A stretch of 34,065 nucleotides of DNA from Lachnospiraceae bacterium UBA3711 (GCA_002371345.1 DFHY01000007.1:29153-63217), one strand, 5' to 3'; shown: positions 14,495 to 21,586, numbered from the stretch's first letter. Notes: generated from the sequence alone by a model not told the origin. Numbers and translations are program-made.

Positions 14495-14701
14495 ATGGTA
14501 AGCAAAGAGACAAGGCGTCCGGGAGGTGAGAAAGGGTATGCTTTTCAATTGGATTCATCAGCAACTGAACCAAAGGCTCGAAAAGAAGAAACAGGAAGTG
14601 ATTCGTCTACGTTGGCAGAAGGCGCAGATGGAACAGGATCTCAAGCAGATGAAGAAGCTGAAGGTTTAACTGAAGCAGGGGTTAGCGGATCAACAGAATA
14701 A
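14495..14701 (+). CDS. Short acidic ORF overlapping the coiled-coil ORF (uncertain)
   Basis: A 68-residue Ser/Glu/Gly/Thr-rich reading frame with an excellent ribosome site (AAGGAG) 6 bases upstream. From 14538 it is overlapped in another frame by a more protein-like ORF. The composition (GSDSSTLAEGADGTGSQADEEAE) could be disordered protein or just the shadow of the Lys/Gln-rich frame. It may act as a translation-entry leader for the nested ORF. Confidence 0.35.
   Translation: MVSKETRRPGGEKGYAFQLDSSATEPKARKEETGSDSSTLAEGADGTGSQADEEAEGLTEAGVSGSTE
14538..14669 (+). CDS. 43-residue basic coiled-coil peptide, nested out of frame
   Basis: Reads MLFNWIHQQLNQRLEKKK then QEVIRLRWQKAQMEQDLKQM and ends KKLKV. 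It is strongly amphipathic with heptad-like L/I/M spacing and net positive charge. GGGAGG with 11 bases to ATG is a strong initiation signal. It lies 62 bases before the surface protein. I see no known family; it is too short for most automated callers. Confidence 0.5.
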   Translation: MLFNWIHQQLNQRLEKKKQEVIRLRWQKAQMEQDLKQMKKLKV

Positions 14702-14731
14702 TTGATTTGCGTTCTTTGGAGGTAAAGTGGA

Positions 14732-16450
14732 ATGAAGAGATGGAAACGGCATTTGATGATTTTTGCAGTGTTTGTGTTCACGGTGTTTGGAGCGCAATCT
14801 GTGATGGCGACTGATGTTCTCAAGGTAGCGATTGTAGATAGGAGCGACCATACGAAGTTTCTCGCGGATGCGCAGATAGCAATTCTTGACAAGAGTGGAG
14901 TTCTAGTTCATGAATGGACGTCTACGACTAGTGCGTATGAGGTGCCGGATTCCGTCATGAAGAATCTGAAGACCGGAGAGGTCTACACGATTCGTGAGAC
15001 GGTGGCACCGAAGAACTATAGCGTTGCTGCGGATACGACGTTCCAGATTGCTGAAGATGGAACGGTGAAGTATTCAGGAACGAAGAATGACAGCGGTGTG
15101 TTACTCGTCCAGGATGAAAAGACGACGAAGGGCTCTGGTGCGATTACAGTCAACAAGTATACGCTGAAGAATAACGGTGCATTCAAAGTTGACAACCAGA
15201 CGTTCTATACAGCTCTGTTCTCCGATAGATACCTGACAAGGCGTGTAAGTGACGTTAAGCCGATCGTCCTGACGAATGCGTATACCGCGAAGGTATCCTT
15301 CTACGGACTGGCTTATGGAACCTACTATGTGGCTGAGACGTACCAGACCGGTAAGCCGATGACCTCTTTGTCTACAGTTTCGAAGGCAGAGGTTCATAAT
15401 GGCACATGCACATTGAGCTCTGCGAACCCGAGTGCGGAAGCGATCATCAAGAATACGATGAAGGAAGGCGTACTGGGAGCATACGAAAGTGTTGATCTGA
15501 AGGTTAATTTGAACGTAGTTAACAACTCTGGAAATGCAAAAAATGTTAATGACACATTCTACTTTGCGCTGTTCACGGATCCGGGCTTTACGAACAGGGT
15601 TTCTGGTACTTTTATTCAGAAGGTGACTCTGAACAATAAGTCGTCTGGTTCTACAGTATTCAAGAACCTGCCGTACGCGGATACGTTCTATGTGGCGGAG
15701 GTTGACAAGAACGGGAATTTAGTTGATCTTGTTAGTTACGAAGGAAATGGTATCACCTACGATGTTGCCAGCAAATCATCTGTGAATGTTACAAACAAGT
15801 TTAATCCTGTTGACATTGACATTAGCGGAAAAGTAAAAACGACACCTAATGGGTATGTACATTATTATACGGGATCAGAGATCAGGCCTGGAGCTGTGGT
15901 TGTTCTATCCCCCGAAAACATGATACTTAAAGAAGGTGTTGACTACATGATTACCTATGCGAACAATGTAAATATCGGAATGGCAACAATAACAGTAACG
16001 GGAATCAACAACTATACAGGGACAGATACTGTCTATTTTCAGATAATTGAAGATCCAACAAAGAAGAAAGAAAGCACTGACTCAGGAAAAACTACGACGA
16101 AATCCAATACTTCAAAGAGCAAAACCGCAAAACAAGAAAAGATCACTATCTGTACGGCACCGAAATCTGTGAAAGCGAAAGCCAAGAAGAACAAGGTCAC
16201 CGTCTCCTGGAAAAAAATCAAGAAGAATAAATCTGGAAAGAAACTTCTTAAGCAAATCAAGTCGATCCAGGTACAGTATTCTACCGATCCGAAGTTCAAG
16301 CAGAACGTCAAGACAAAGTCGGTCGGAAAGAAGAAGACAAAGGTTACACTGAAACTTCGGAAGAAGACAACCTATTATGTCCGCGTGAGATATAAAGGTG
16401 CGAATGGATTCTCAAAATGGAGTAAAGAGAAGAAGGCAAAAGTGAAGTGA
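14732..16450 (+). CDS. Secreted surface protein with Cna-B-like repeats, Ig-like domain and Lys-rich FN3-like C-terminus
   Basis: A 572-residue exported protein. Residues 1-27 are a signal peptide (MKRWKRHLMIFAVFVFTVFG...VMA). About 28-125 is a Cna-B-like beta domain (LADAQIAILDKSG...YTIRETVAP). Two related domains follow: about 140-240 (GAITVNKYTLKNN... FYTALFSDRY...YYVAETYQTGKP) and 250-345 (FYFALFTDPGF... FYVAEVDKNG). An Ig-like module is at about 365-440 (LKEGVDYMITYANNVNIG...NYTGT), then a Lys/Ser linker and a basic FN3-like domain to the end. No LPXTG or transmembrane anchor is seen, so retention may be through charge. GGAGG precedes the start. It is cargo of the element; adhesion is inferred. 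Confidence 0.82.
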   Translation: MKRWKRHLMIFAVFVFTVFGAQSVMATDVLKVAIVDRSDHTKFLADAQIAILDKSGVLVHEWTSTTSAYEVPDSVMKNLKTGEVYTIRETVAPKNYSVAADTTFQIAEDGTVKYSGTKNDSGVLLVQDEKTTKGSGAITVNKYTLKNNGAFKVDNQTFYTALFSDRYLTRRVSDVKPIVLTNAYTAKVSFYGLAYGTYYVAETYQTGKPMTSLSTVSKAEVHNGTCTLSSANPSAEAIIKNTMKEGVLGAYESVDLKVNLNVVNNSGNAKNVNDTFYFALFTDPGFTNRVSGTFIQKVTLNNKSSGSTVFKNLPYADTFYVAEVDKNGNLVDLVSYEGNGITYDVASKSSVNVTNKFNPVDIDISGKVKTTPNGYVHYYTGSEIRPGAVVVLSPENMILKEGVDYMITYANNVNIGMATITVTGINNYTGTDTVYFQIIEDPTKKKESTDSGKTTTKSNTSKSKTAKQEKITICTAPKSVKAKAKKNKVTVSWKKIKKNKSGKKLLKQIKSIQVQYSTDPKFKQNVKTKSVGKKKTKVTLKLRKKTTYYVRVRYKGANGFSKWSKEKKAKVK

Positions 16451-16460
16451 ACGTGAGAAA

Positions 16461-16508
16461 GGTGTAAATCGATATCAATCAATGCATATCCGATAACACT
16501 TTTTTTGT
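16461..16508 (+). terminator. Terminator after the surface-protein gene
   Basis: GTGT and ATCGATAT arms pair with ATATCCGAT and ACAC (mismatch inside), followed by TTTTTTT at 16502-16508. Confidence 0.65.
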
Positions 16509-16675
16509 AGAAAAATAGTGAGATCAAGCCAGACTACAAGGACAATGATTCTCAGTTCAGGATCGATTATTCTTTGTACCTACTAAGGGATTTTCAACGA
16601 TAAGGTGTAGTTTTTAAGAAGTTGAAAACCACCAGATGTATAACATATCGTCGGTATTCGATATATGAAGCGATA
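16509..16675. other. Short intergenic gap
   Basis: Between convergent transcripts. I see no gene or convincing signal apart from the flanking terminators. Confidence 0.5.
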
Positions 16676-16716
16676 GGGGTTGCTGAACCATAAGTTACAG
16701 TTCAGCAGCCTCTTTT
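16676..16716. terminator. Terminator overlapping the resolvase 3' end
   Basis: GGTTGCTGAAC pairs with GTTCAGCAGCC, with T-run TCTTTTTT on the plus strand. It reaches into the last codons of the resolvase, so it is placed to stop plus-strand readthrough from the surface-protein gene and perhaps also the minus-strand transcript. Confidence 0.75.
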
Positions 16717-17435
16717 TTATACTTGTAATAGGTATTTCGGCTGACCTTGGCAGATACCTGCTTCGTGTTCCCCCTATCATCTTTCGATATTGAAATCATT
16801 TTGTCAGCTAAAATCGCCATTACTTCAGCATCTGTGTTGTTACCGTTGAAGTCTTTTGACTTTTCACGGATTATAGCGATAATAGGAGTCTTTTTCTTGA
16901 TGTTGAACGTAACACCAGACTTCTGACCAACCTGCTTACCGTTCAGTTTAGCGGATAACAGTCCCTCGCGGGTACGCAGCCTAAGATCCTGCACTTCTTT
17001 CTCGGACTGTTCGAACGCTAGTCTGATCTGACGCTCCGCCAGTATTCTGAAGACCTTGTTTGTGGCATCAATGTATAGGTCGGCAATCTCGTTACCAGTC
17101 AAGTCAATAGCGGTGCTGATAGACTGCCTGTATGTGTCGGTATCAATATGATGTTCTTTCAGGAAAACCAGATTTACCCCTTTTTCGTATAGTTCGAAGT
17201 ATGTCCTGACCCCTTCCTCGGTATCACGACTCATCCTCGATACGGAATCAAAGATAACGGTATCATTGGCTTTCAACTTCTTGCATAGTTTCATCCATTC
17301 AGGTCTGTCCATGCGCCTTCCTGTGTATGCTTCGGACAGAATAACCGCTTTGGGATATGCATCATGAATGTTTCTGATCTGCCTGTCAATGCTCTGTTGG
17401 GGACGGGAGATTCTAGCATAGCCGTATACGCTCAT
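16695..17435 (-). CDS. Serine recombinase (resolvase family)
   Basis: A 246-residue site-specific recombinase. Catalytic Ser10 lies in YGYARISRPQQSIDRQ, with downstream conserved VIFDSVSRMSRDTEEG (resolvase DRLSR-type motif) and RQIRLAFEQSEKE leading to the E helix. The C-terminal 70 residues hold an HTH (VSAKVSRNTYYKYKKEA). The size matches small resolvases/invertases and not large serine integrases. Its own promoter is at 17486-17514. Within the element it may resolve multimers or invert DNA; the integrase at the right end is the more likely integration enzyme. Confidence 0.92.
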   Translation of the reverse strand: MSVYGYARISRPQQSIDRQIRNIHDAYPKAVILSEAYTGRRMDRPEWMKLCKKLKANDTVIFDSVSRMSRDTEEGVRTYFELYEKGVNLVFLKEHHIDTDTYRQSISTAIDLTGNEIADLYIDATNKVFRILAERQIRLAFEQSEKEVQDLRLRTREGLLSAKLNGKQVGQKSGVTFNIKKKTPIIAIIREKSKDFNGNNTDAEVMAILADKMISISKDDRGNTKQVSAKVSRNTYYKYKKEAAEL

Positions 17436-17485
17436 TTTATTACCTCTCAGTATTTGTTTTGATGTTCGTCAAAAAGAATACATTA

Positions 17486-17514
17486 ATGATAGCATAGAAG
17501 GGCTGAAACGTCAA
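17486..17514 (-). promoter_or_regulatory. Resolvase promoter, member of the element's promoter family
   Basis: On the minus strand TTGACG (17514-17509), a 17-base spacer ending in TATGC, and TATCAT (17491-17486). It shares the TATGCTATCAT block with four other promoters here, although the right half of the palindrome has decayed. Confidence 0.8.
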
Positions 17515-17561
17515 TAAATTTAATACTTTTAGCGTATACGTCAAATATGGTACTATCTAGC

Positions 17562-17631
17562 AAAAGAATAGGGACAGCCCCAACCACGAAGCCGTCCCTG
17601 AATGAGGTACCGAACTTGAAGGTTCGATATC
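17562..17631 (-). ncRNA. Predicted small RNA of about 70 nt
   Basis: From the promoter at 17638-17666 transcription would start near 17631. The RNA would fold as a hairpin with CGAAC and GTTCG arms (17626-17611) and a second hairpin with GGGACGGC and GCTGTCCC arms (17598-17591 with 17578-17571), followed by a U-rich tail (TATTCTTTTG). It has no ORF and no ribosome site. It stands between the ribbon-helix-helix-like gene and the resolvase, which has its own promoter further downstream. A role as antisense regulator, copy control or anti-toxin is open. Confidence 0.55.
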
Positions 17632-17637
17632 AATTAT

Positions 17638-17666
17638 ATGATAGCAGACCAATCCTAATCTTTCAA
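17638..17666 (-). promoter_or_regulatory. Promoter of the predicted small RNA
   Basis: Minus strand TTGAAA (17666-17661), 17-base spacer ending TGC, TATCAT (17643-17638), followed by ATAA as in the family palindrome. The -35 lies inside the last codons of the ribbon-helix-helix-like gene. Confidence 0.65.
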
Positions 17667-17936
17667 TCTGCTCAGGTTGATTCCTATTTCTTCCTCAAGT
17701 AAAGCTCGTATCAATGCATTCACAGACGGTCTGTATGCTTTCCCGTTATAGTTACTGTATCTTAGGTTTTCAGGTTCCTCCTTGGCTTTTCGCTCTACAT
17801 ATTCTGTAATCACCGCTCTGGAACCTGTTGGTATTCTAACGATTATTTTGTCAACGGTCTTCTCAAAGTTCTTGCTTGCTTCAATTTGGCTCTGATATAT
17901 TCCACTTTTAGTCTTAAGCCCTACCTTTTTTGGCAT
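17655..17936 (-). CDS. Small ribbon-helix-helix-like DNA-binding protein
   Basis: A 93-residue protein starting MPKKVGLKTKSGIYQSQIEA at 17936, behind a perfect AAGGAGGTGAT; upstream start codons in the same frame lack such a site. The segment DKIIVRIPTGSRAVITEYVERKA followed by SVNALIRALLEEE has the strand-helix-helix layout of Arc/MetJ-like proteins, including the RIP/K-x-G-x-R pattern and a second helix with SVNALI. It has its own promoter, with the palindrome over the -10, and may be the autorepressor of the whole minus-strand block. Antitoxin is the other usual role, but no toxin partner is seen. Confidence 0.7.
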   Translation of the reverse strand: MPKKVGLKTKSGIYQSQIEASKNFEKTVDKIIVRIPTGSRAVITEYVERKAKEEPENLRYSNYNGKAYRPSVNALIRALLEEEIGINLSRLKD

Positions 17937-17957
17937 GATATCACCTCCTTCTAATAT

Positions 17958-17988
17958 TATATGATAACATATAAAATGCAAATGTCAA
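17958..17988 (-). promoter_or_regulatory. Promoter with palindromic operator, ribbon-helix-helix-like gene
   Basis: Minus strand TTGACA (17988-17983), 16-base spacer, TATCAT (17966-17961). The palindrome TATATGATAACATATA lies at 17958-17973 across the -10 box. Confidence 0.82.
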
Positions 17989-18129
17989 TGTTGAAAAGTG
18001 TAGTTTAACTGCTATCTCCAACGGAGGTTCTTGCTGTCCAGATATAAGATCCTCACAATCACATTGCATTGATCTGAAAAAGAAAAGCCACTAGAGATTT
18101 CTCCCCAGTGGCTCTGTAGGCTCCAGATC

Positions 18130-18408
18130 CTAATTACAGGTGAACCTCATGGAACTCGTCTGCTTAGTGAAGGCAGCATACAGATCTGCGTGAACCTTCT
18201 TGAACTCGGTGCTTGCGAACCTCTTGCTGAGAACCTCTCTGTATGTAACCTTACCCTCATCACAGTTGTACTCGTCAATCGCCTCAGCCCCCATGATCTC
18301 AATTGCTTCGGCTTTCAGTTCTTCCATCTGCTCTTTCAGCTGTGCTTCAAGTGTCTGATACTCTTTGTACTCTTTGATGATTGCGCTCAGTTCTTTCAGT
18401 GTCTTCAT
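18130..18408 (-). CDS. Small conserved mobile-element protein with coiled coil
   Basis: A 92-residue protein. Residues 1-38 are a Lys/Glu/Leu helix, probably coiled coil (LSAIIKEYKEYQTLEAQLKE), then a compact C-terminal segment GKVTYREVLSKRFASTEFKKVHADLYAAFTKQTSSMRF. That ending resembles small proteins found beside recombination genes on Firmicutes phages and islands (a VTYxEVxSxRxDxxxFKxxHxxLYxxFxKxT pattern from memory). GAGGTA precedes the start. No catalytic function is evident. Stop codon TAG. It has its own operator-bearing promoter. Confidence 0.7.
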   Translation of the reverse strand: MKTLKELSAIIKEYKEYQTLEAQLKEQMEELKAEAIEIMGAEAIDEYNCDEGKVTYREVLSKRFASTEFKKVHADLYAAFTKQTSSMRFTCN

Positions 18409-18453
18409 TTCGGATACCTCATTCTTTCTATAAATGTGTGGTTGGTTTGTATT

Positions 18454-18484
18454 TATATGATAGCATATAATCTCTAAATGTCAA
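18454..18484 (-). promoter_or_regulatory. Promoter with palindromic operator, 92-aa gene
   Basis: Minus strand TTGACA (18484-18479), 16-base spacer, TATCAT (18462-18457). The palindrome TATATGATAGCATATA is at 18454-18469. Confidence 0.85.
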
Positions 18485-18554
18485 TAGCTTGAGTAGTTTG
18501 ATGAAGAGTTTTTTCTGATCGGGGAGGTTGACAGCCTCCCCCGATTATTAGTGA

Positions 18555-19208
18555 TTACTCGGTAAGAACAAACTGTTCATTGCAATCCATGCAGAGGACG
18601 TTGATGGATTTTGTGGCTCTGAAGCTATTACCGCAACAGGGGCAGATATATTTACGAGTACTACTCGGTTTTTTGACTCTCGGTATTGATGTTCCGCCAT
18701 TTCCTGCCTTGCCACCGCTGACTCCGATCAACGAATAGCCAGTGTTCCTTCCGATCTGGATATCCTCGAACCCATTAGAGATGCAAAAATCAATGGTAGC
18801 TTCTGAAGGGCTTGTGATTGTCCAACCATAGGTGTCGTGTCGATCGATGATCAGATGACCCATGTTTTCCGCTACCTCCTTGAACCGCCGATTGTGATAG
18901 ACCCCTCTGTTTGATGTGTCCTTGATACCTTTCTGCATACAATACAGATGAACTGCTTCGTGGATCATGGTTGCCACAACATTCTCTATTGGTCTAGTCA
19001 GGTAATCAGCGCCAATATTCAGTTCATAGCTTTCATGATCTTCAGTACTCCAGACTTTTGAAGTTGTTACGTGCCCATAAGCGCCGACGGTTGACTGAAT
19101 TGTGATTGTAGGGGTGTCCAATTCAGAATGGAAATAGTCTTCGTTGACAGCCTTAAAGATCTTGACAAGATAATTTGCTACTCGTTGATAATTTGTCATC
19201 GCCTTCAT
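18555..19208 (-). CDS. SprT-like zinc metallopeptidase
   Basis: A 217-residue protein. The HExxH zinc site is H83-E84-A-V-H87 in MIHEAVHLYC, preceded by ELNIGADYLTRPIENVVAT as in SprT-like domains, with NRRFKEVAENMGH after it. A C-terminal zinc ribbon has C189, C192, C206 and C209. SprT/SPRTN-type proteins cut DNA-protein cross-links in eukaryotes; bacterial and phage members are less known. GAGGTAAAG is the ribosome site. First gene of the minus-strand block, under an operator-bearing promoter. Activity on nucleoprotein at replication or integration complexes is inference. Confidence 0.88.
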   Translation of the reverse strand: MKAMTNYQRVANYLVKIFKAVNEDYFHSELDTPTITIQSTVGAYGHVTTSKVWSTEDHESYELNIGADYLTRPIENVVATMIHEAVHLYCMQKGIKDTSNRGVYHNRRFKEVAENMGHLIIDRHDTYGWTITSPSEATIDFCISNGFEDIQIGRNTGYSLIGVSGGKAGNGGTSIPRVKKPSSTRKYICPCCGNSFRATKSINVLCMDCNEQFVLTE

Positions 19209-19278
19209 TGTTCTTTACCTCATTCTTTCTTTATAGATTTTTGTGGTTGTAAGTCAGGTGGTATCCCCTCGACCTGTT

Positions 19279-19310
19279 TATATGATAGCATATAAAACAA
19301 ACGTTGTCAA
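19279..19310 (-). promoter_or_regulatory. Promoter with palindromic operator, SprT-like gene
   Basis: Minus strand TTGACA (19310-19305), 17-base spacer ending TATATGC, TATCAT (19287-19282). The palindrome TATATGATAGCATATA is at 19279-19294, identical to the one at 18454-18469. Confidence 0.87.
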
Positions 19311-20008
19311 GTTACTTAAATGTGCATTTTCGAAACTGTGAATGAAGAGCAGGGGAGGGGAGGATAAAACTATAGAATTCCAGGCTTTTCGCTAGAAGAA
19401 GGAAAGCTGGTCTTTTTTCTTACTGACCTGAGCCAATAAGGTCAAAGAAGAACATGAAGCGGAGTATGAGAGCTTGCAGAAACTGCCGGCATTTGATAAG
19501 CCTCATCGGATAAGCCCGAATAGGAAGAACAGGGAGCAGGAGTAGTTAACAGATAGTGTATTCCTGAAGAATCGCCTGTATCCAAAGCATTAACTGATTT
19601 GAGTAATATGATGAAATTGTTCTACCCTTCAGGCTAAGGGATTGCTCTGAGTTTGTTTTGAGAAGAAGGTACTGTAGCAGGGTATACAGGCTGGTTGAGA
19701 GGAAAGGCCTTGACATGTTGTTCTTGGCCCAGTATCCTACCAACGGAATCAGGAGTTCCAGAAAGAGGTTATCATGATGGTGAATGTATTGTAGGTTATT
19801 CTCAGTTTCTTCTTAGCCGAAGTTCTTGGCGATTACACTGAAAAAGAATCGAATAATGGTGATGTTAGAGCCGTGGGATCCGTTTAGGGTTTCAGGGTTT
19901 GTTGTGGTGTGCCCTTGGGGGAAAGGGCAGGTAGATCGCCGCCTCTCTCGAGGAATTGCAAATGGTATCATCAGTAGCTTAGGAACAGTAATGAAGGAGG
20001 AAAAACGG
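19311..20008 (+). other. About 700 bp without a convincing gene
   Basis: A possible terminator lies at 19380-19421 (CCAG-GCTTTT arms with GGAAAGC-TGG, then TCTTTTTT). A 35-codon open stretch VKEEHEAEYESLQKL... (19440-19545) has no start codon and ends in TAG, and a minus-strand 65-codon ORF at 19546-19743 has no ribosome site. The region may be gene debris. It probably holds the integrase promoter, but I cannot place it. Confidence 0.4.
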
Positions 20009-20122
20009 ATGTATTACAGATAGACTGAACAGATGGAACAATCGGATAAGAACGCAGAATTATTGCAGTATGCAGTTGACAATGGTATTATCGATCTACA
20101 AAACGTGTAGCAACAGATCAAA
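20009..20122 (+). other. In-frame upstream part of the integrase gene, interrupted by two TAG codons
   Basis: AAGGAGG (19994-20000) stands 8 bases before ATG 20009, which is in frame with the integrase ATG at 20123. The frame contains only two stops, TAG 20021-20023 and TAG 20108-20110. The segment between reads MEQSDKNAELLQYAVDNGIIDLQNV and, after the TAG, QQIKMKKRQK. This matches what I recall of the N-termini of related integrases (AENGxIDxxxVQxQIEMxKR), with TAG at a conserved Gln. Confidence 0.6.
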
Positions 20123-21310
20123 ATGAAAAAAAGACAAAAGATCTTAGAAGCACATCCATATGGCATCGTATACAACGAAAAGAGAGGGCGGTGGTTTACG
20201 AGATTTAAAGTCGATGGGTCGGTGATTCAAAGACACAGAGGATCGAAAGAAGAACTGGAGAGCCTTATTGTTGAGTTCTATCTGAACGGGGAAAGATTCG
20301 ACGAAGAAGAGGACAAAGGAAGGATAATCACATTTGAGAAAGCCCATGATAGATGGGAAAAAGTCCAAGAGGAGTATGGCAAAGAGCCGAACACTCTGTA
20401 CAGATACCATAGTGACTGGAACAGGTTCTTCTCGGGGACAAAATTCTCGAAGATGAATATCCTGACAATGACATCCTATGATATTGAATCATTTATGATC
20501 AACACCATCAAGGAGAAGAAACTGAAAAGACAGGCGGGGATCGACTTGTTCGGATACATTAAGGGGGTATTCTACACGGCGGTTATTGACAGGATCATAC
20601 TGAAAGATGAGAATCCTTGTGATATGGTGGACAAAAAGAAATTCAAAAAATACTACAACCGTGAGAAGAAGTCACAATCCGAAAGGATTGTGTCCATACC
20701 AGAGATAAGAACTCTTGTTGAAAGGCTGAACAAAGACGTAACTGAAAGACCGACCAGTTTATCCCCCTATGGAGTGAGGTTGGCATTGCTGACAGGGATG
20801 AGAAGCGGAGAAATCTGTGGGTTGAGGTGGAGTCATATTTCCGACTATGACTTCCTGATCTGTGAATCAGAGAAGTATAACCAGAAAACCAAAGAATATT
20901 ACATCTCTGACACAAAGACGGAGAAAGACAGGACAATCCCGATAACGGAGGATCTGAGTTCGTTTCTCGCTGACATGAAGAAACTTCAAGAACAATACGG
21001 TATGACTGAAGACTTTGTGATTTCAGTCGGGGATAAGAAGCTTCATACGCGAAATCTCTCAGATTACATGATCAAGGTTTCCAAGAAACTGGGGTTCGGT
21101 GTTTCAAAGAATATCCATGCGATCAGGAGAACATTCAACTCCTACCTGAGACAGAATGGAACATCGGCTACGTTAGCGGGGAGTATCATCGGTAACACGC
21201 CGGCAGTGAACGACAGGCATTACACATACGATATCTGCGACATGGATACAAAACACAAACTTGTGGCAAATGTCGAGAAGAAGATGCTGGCAAATATAAA
21301 ATTTGCTTAA
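20123..21310 (+). CDS. Tyrosine recombinase (integrase)
   Basis: A 395-residue phage-type integrase that would insert and excise the element at tRNA-Leu. It has an N-terminal arm-binding part (EAHPYGIVYNEKRGRWFTRFKVDG), a SAM-like core-binding domain (about 80-165) and a catalytic domain with R227 in LLTGMRSGEICGLRW, H332-x-x-R335 in HAIRRTFNS and the Tyr nucleophile in HYTYD (Y367). GNTPAVNDRHY has Asn where many relatives have His. The start at 20123 has no good ribosome site; the real N-terminus may lie upstream (see 20009-20122). It ends 61 bases before attR, the usual arrangement. Confidence 0.93.
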   Translation: MKKRQKILEAHPYGIVYNEKRGRWFTRFKVDGSVIQRHRGSKEELESLIVEFYLNGERFDEEEDKGRIITFEKAHDRWEKVQEEYGKEPNTLYRYHSDWNRFFSGTKFSKMNILTMTSYDIESFMINTIKEKKLKRQAGIDLFGYIKGVFYTAVIDRIILKDENPCDMVDKKKFKKYYNREKKSQSERIVSIPEIRTLVERLNKDVTERPTSLSPYGVRLALLTGMRSGEICGLRWSHISDYDFLICESEKYNQKTKEYYISDTKTEKDRTIPITEDLSSFLADMKKLQEQYGMTEDFVISVGDKKLHTRNLSDYMIKVSKKLGFGVSKNIHAIRRTFNSYLRQNGTSATLAGSIIGNTPAVNDRHYTYDICDMDTKHKLVANVEKKMLANIKFA

Positions 21311-21371
21311 GCAAAGCACATAAAGTGCCGAAAAGCACACAAGAAAATCCAGTGTTTATGCGGATCGTCAC

Positions 21372-21395
21372 GGGTTCAAGTCCCATCTTCCGCAC
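21372..21395 (+). repeat. attR core, 24-bp direct repeat
   Basis: Exact copy of 10322-10345. Only the 3' part of the tRNA is present here; no anticodon arm precedes it, so it is not a second tRNA. Confidence 0.9.
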
Positions 21396-21406
21396 TTAAA
21401 TTCATC

Positions 21407-21439
21407 AAGTGCCGTCTGAGGTTGTCAGGCGGCACTTTT
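21407..21439 (+). terminator. Original tRNA-Leu terminator displaced by the element
   Basis: AAGTGCCG(T)CTGA pairs with TCAG(G)CGGCACTT, followed by TTTTTAT. It stands 12 bases after attR, where the tRNA terminator would be in the unoccupied chromosome. Confidence 0.82.
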
Positions 21440-21476
21440 TATGTCAACCATGCGGGTTTGTGAACCTTCAACCTTG

Positions 21477-21580
21477 TCATCTCGTTTCGTCTGGCCCTGT
21501 ATCATGATACCCATATTTACGGTCAAATGATGTCAGAAATGATGTCAGGTTTGATGTCAGAAAAAGCCTGTAGTTACAAG
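21477..21580 (-). pseudogene. Remnant of a second integrase C-terminus
   Basis: The minus strand reads NYRLFLTSNLTSFLTSFD then RKYGYHDTGPDETR and TGA (21477-21479). An LTSxLTSFLTSF tail followed by a short basic/Asp end resembles the C-termini of tyrosine integrases that target tRNA genes; this is from memory. The 12-base tandem repeat TGATGTCAG at 21528, 21540 and 21552 encodes it. Only about 33 codons remain. Confidence 0.35.
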
Positions 21581-21586
21581 GATATA

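Larger units (their letters stand above)
10322..21395 (+). mobile_element. Integrated genetic element at tRNA-Leu (about 11 kb)
   Basis: The last 24 bases of the tRNA region (10322-10345) are repeated exactly at 21372-21395, and a tyrosine integrase gene ends 62 bases before the second copy. The intervening DNA is more AT-rich than its surroundings and uses TAG stops, which the flanking genes do not. It holds an HTH gene, nuclease and helicase, a surface protein, resolvase, a ribbon-helix-helix-like protein, a SprT-like protein and the integrase. There are no structural phage genes, no relaxase and no type IV secretion genes, so it is a non-conjugative island, perhaps mobilised by a helper. 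Confidence 0.9.

Noticed and set aside
16695..17435. Serine recombinase as the enzyme that integrated the island
   Set aside because: It is a small resolvase-type protein in mid-element. The tyrosine integrase beside attR and a tRNA target fit integration better.
17655..17936. Toxin-antitoxin pair with the ribbon-helix-helix-like protein as antitoxin
   Set aside because: No toxin-like ORF is adjacent or co-transcribed; each neighbour has its own promoter.
19546..19743. 65-codon minus-strand ORF in the integrase upstream region
   Set aside because: No ribosome site, no family likeness, and surrounded by apparent debris.
21372..21395. Second tRNA-Leu gene at the right border
   Set aside because: Only the last 24 bases match; no acceptor 5' strand, D-arm or anticodon arm precedes them. 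It is an att copy.
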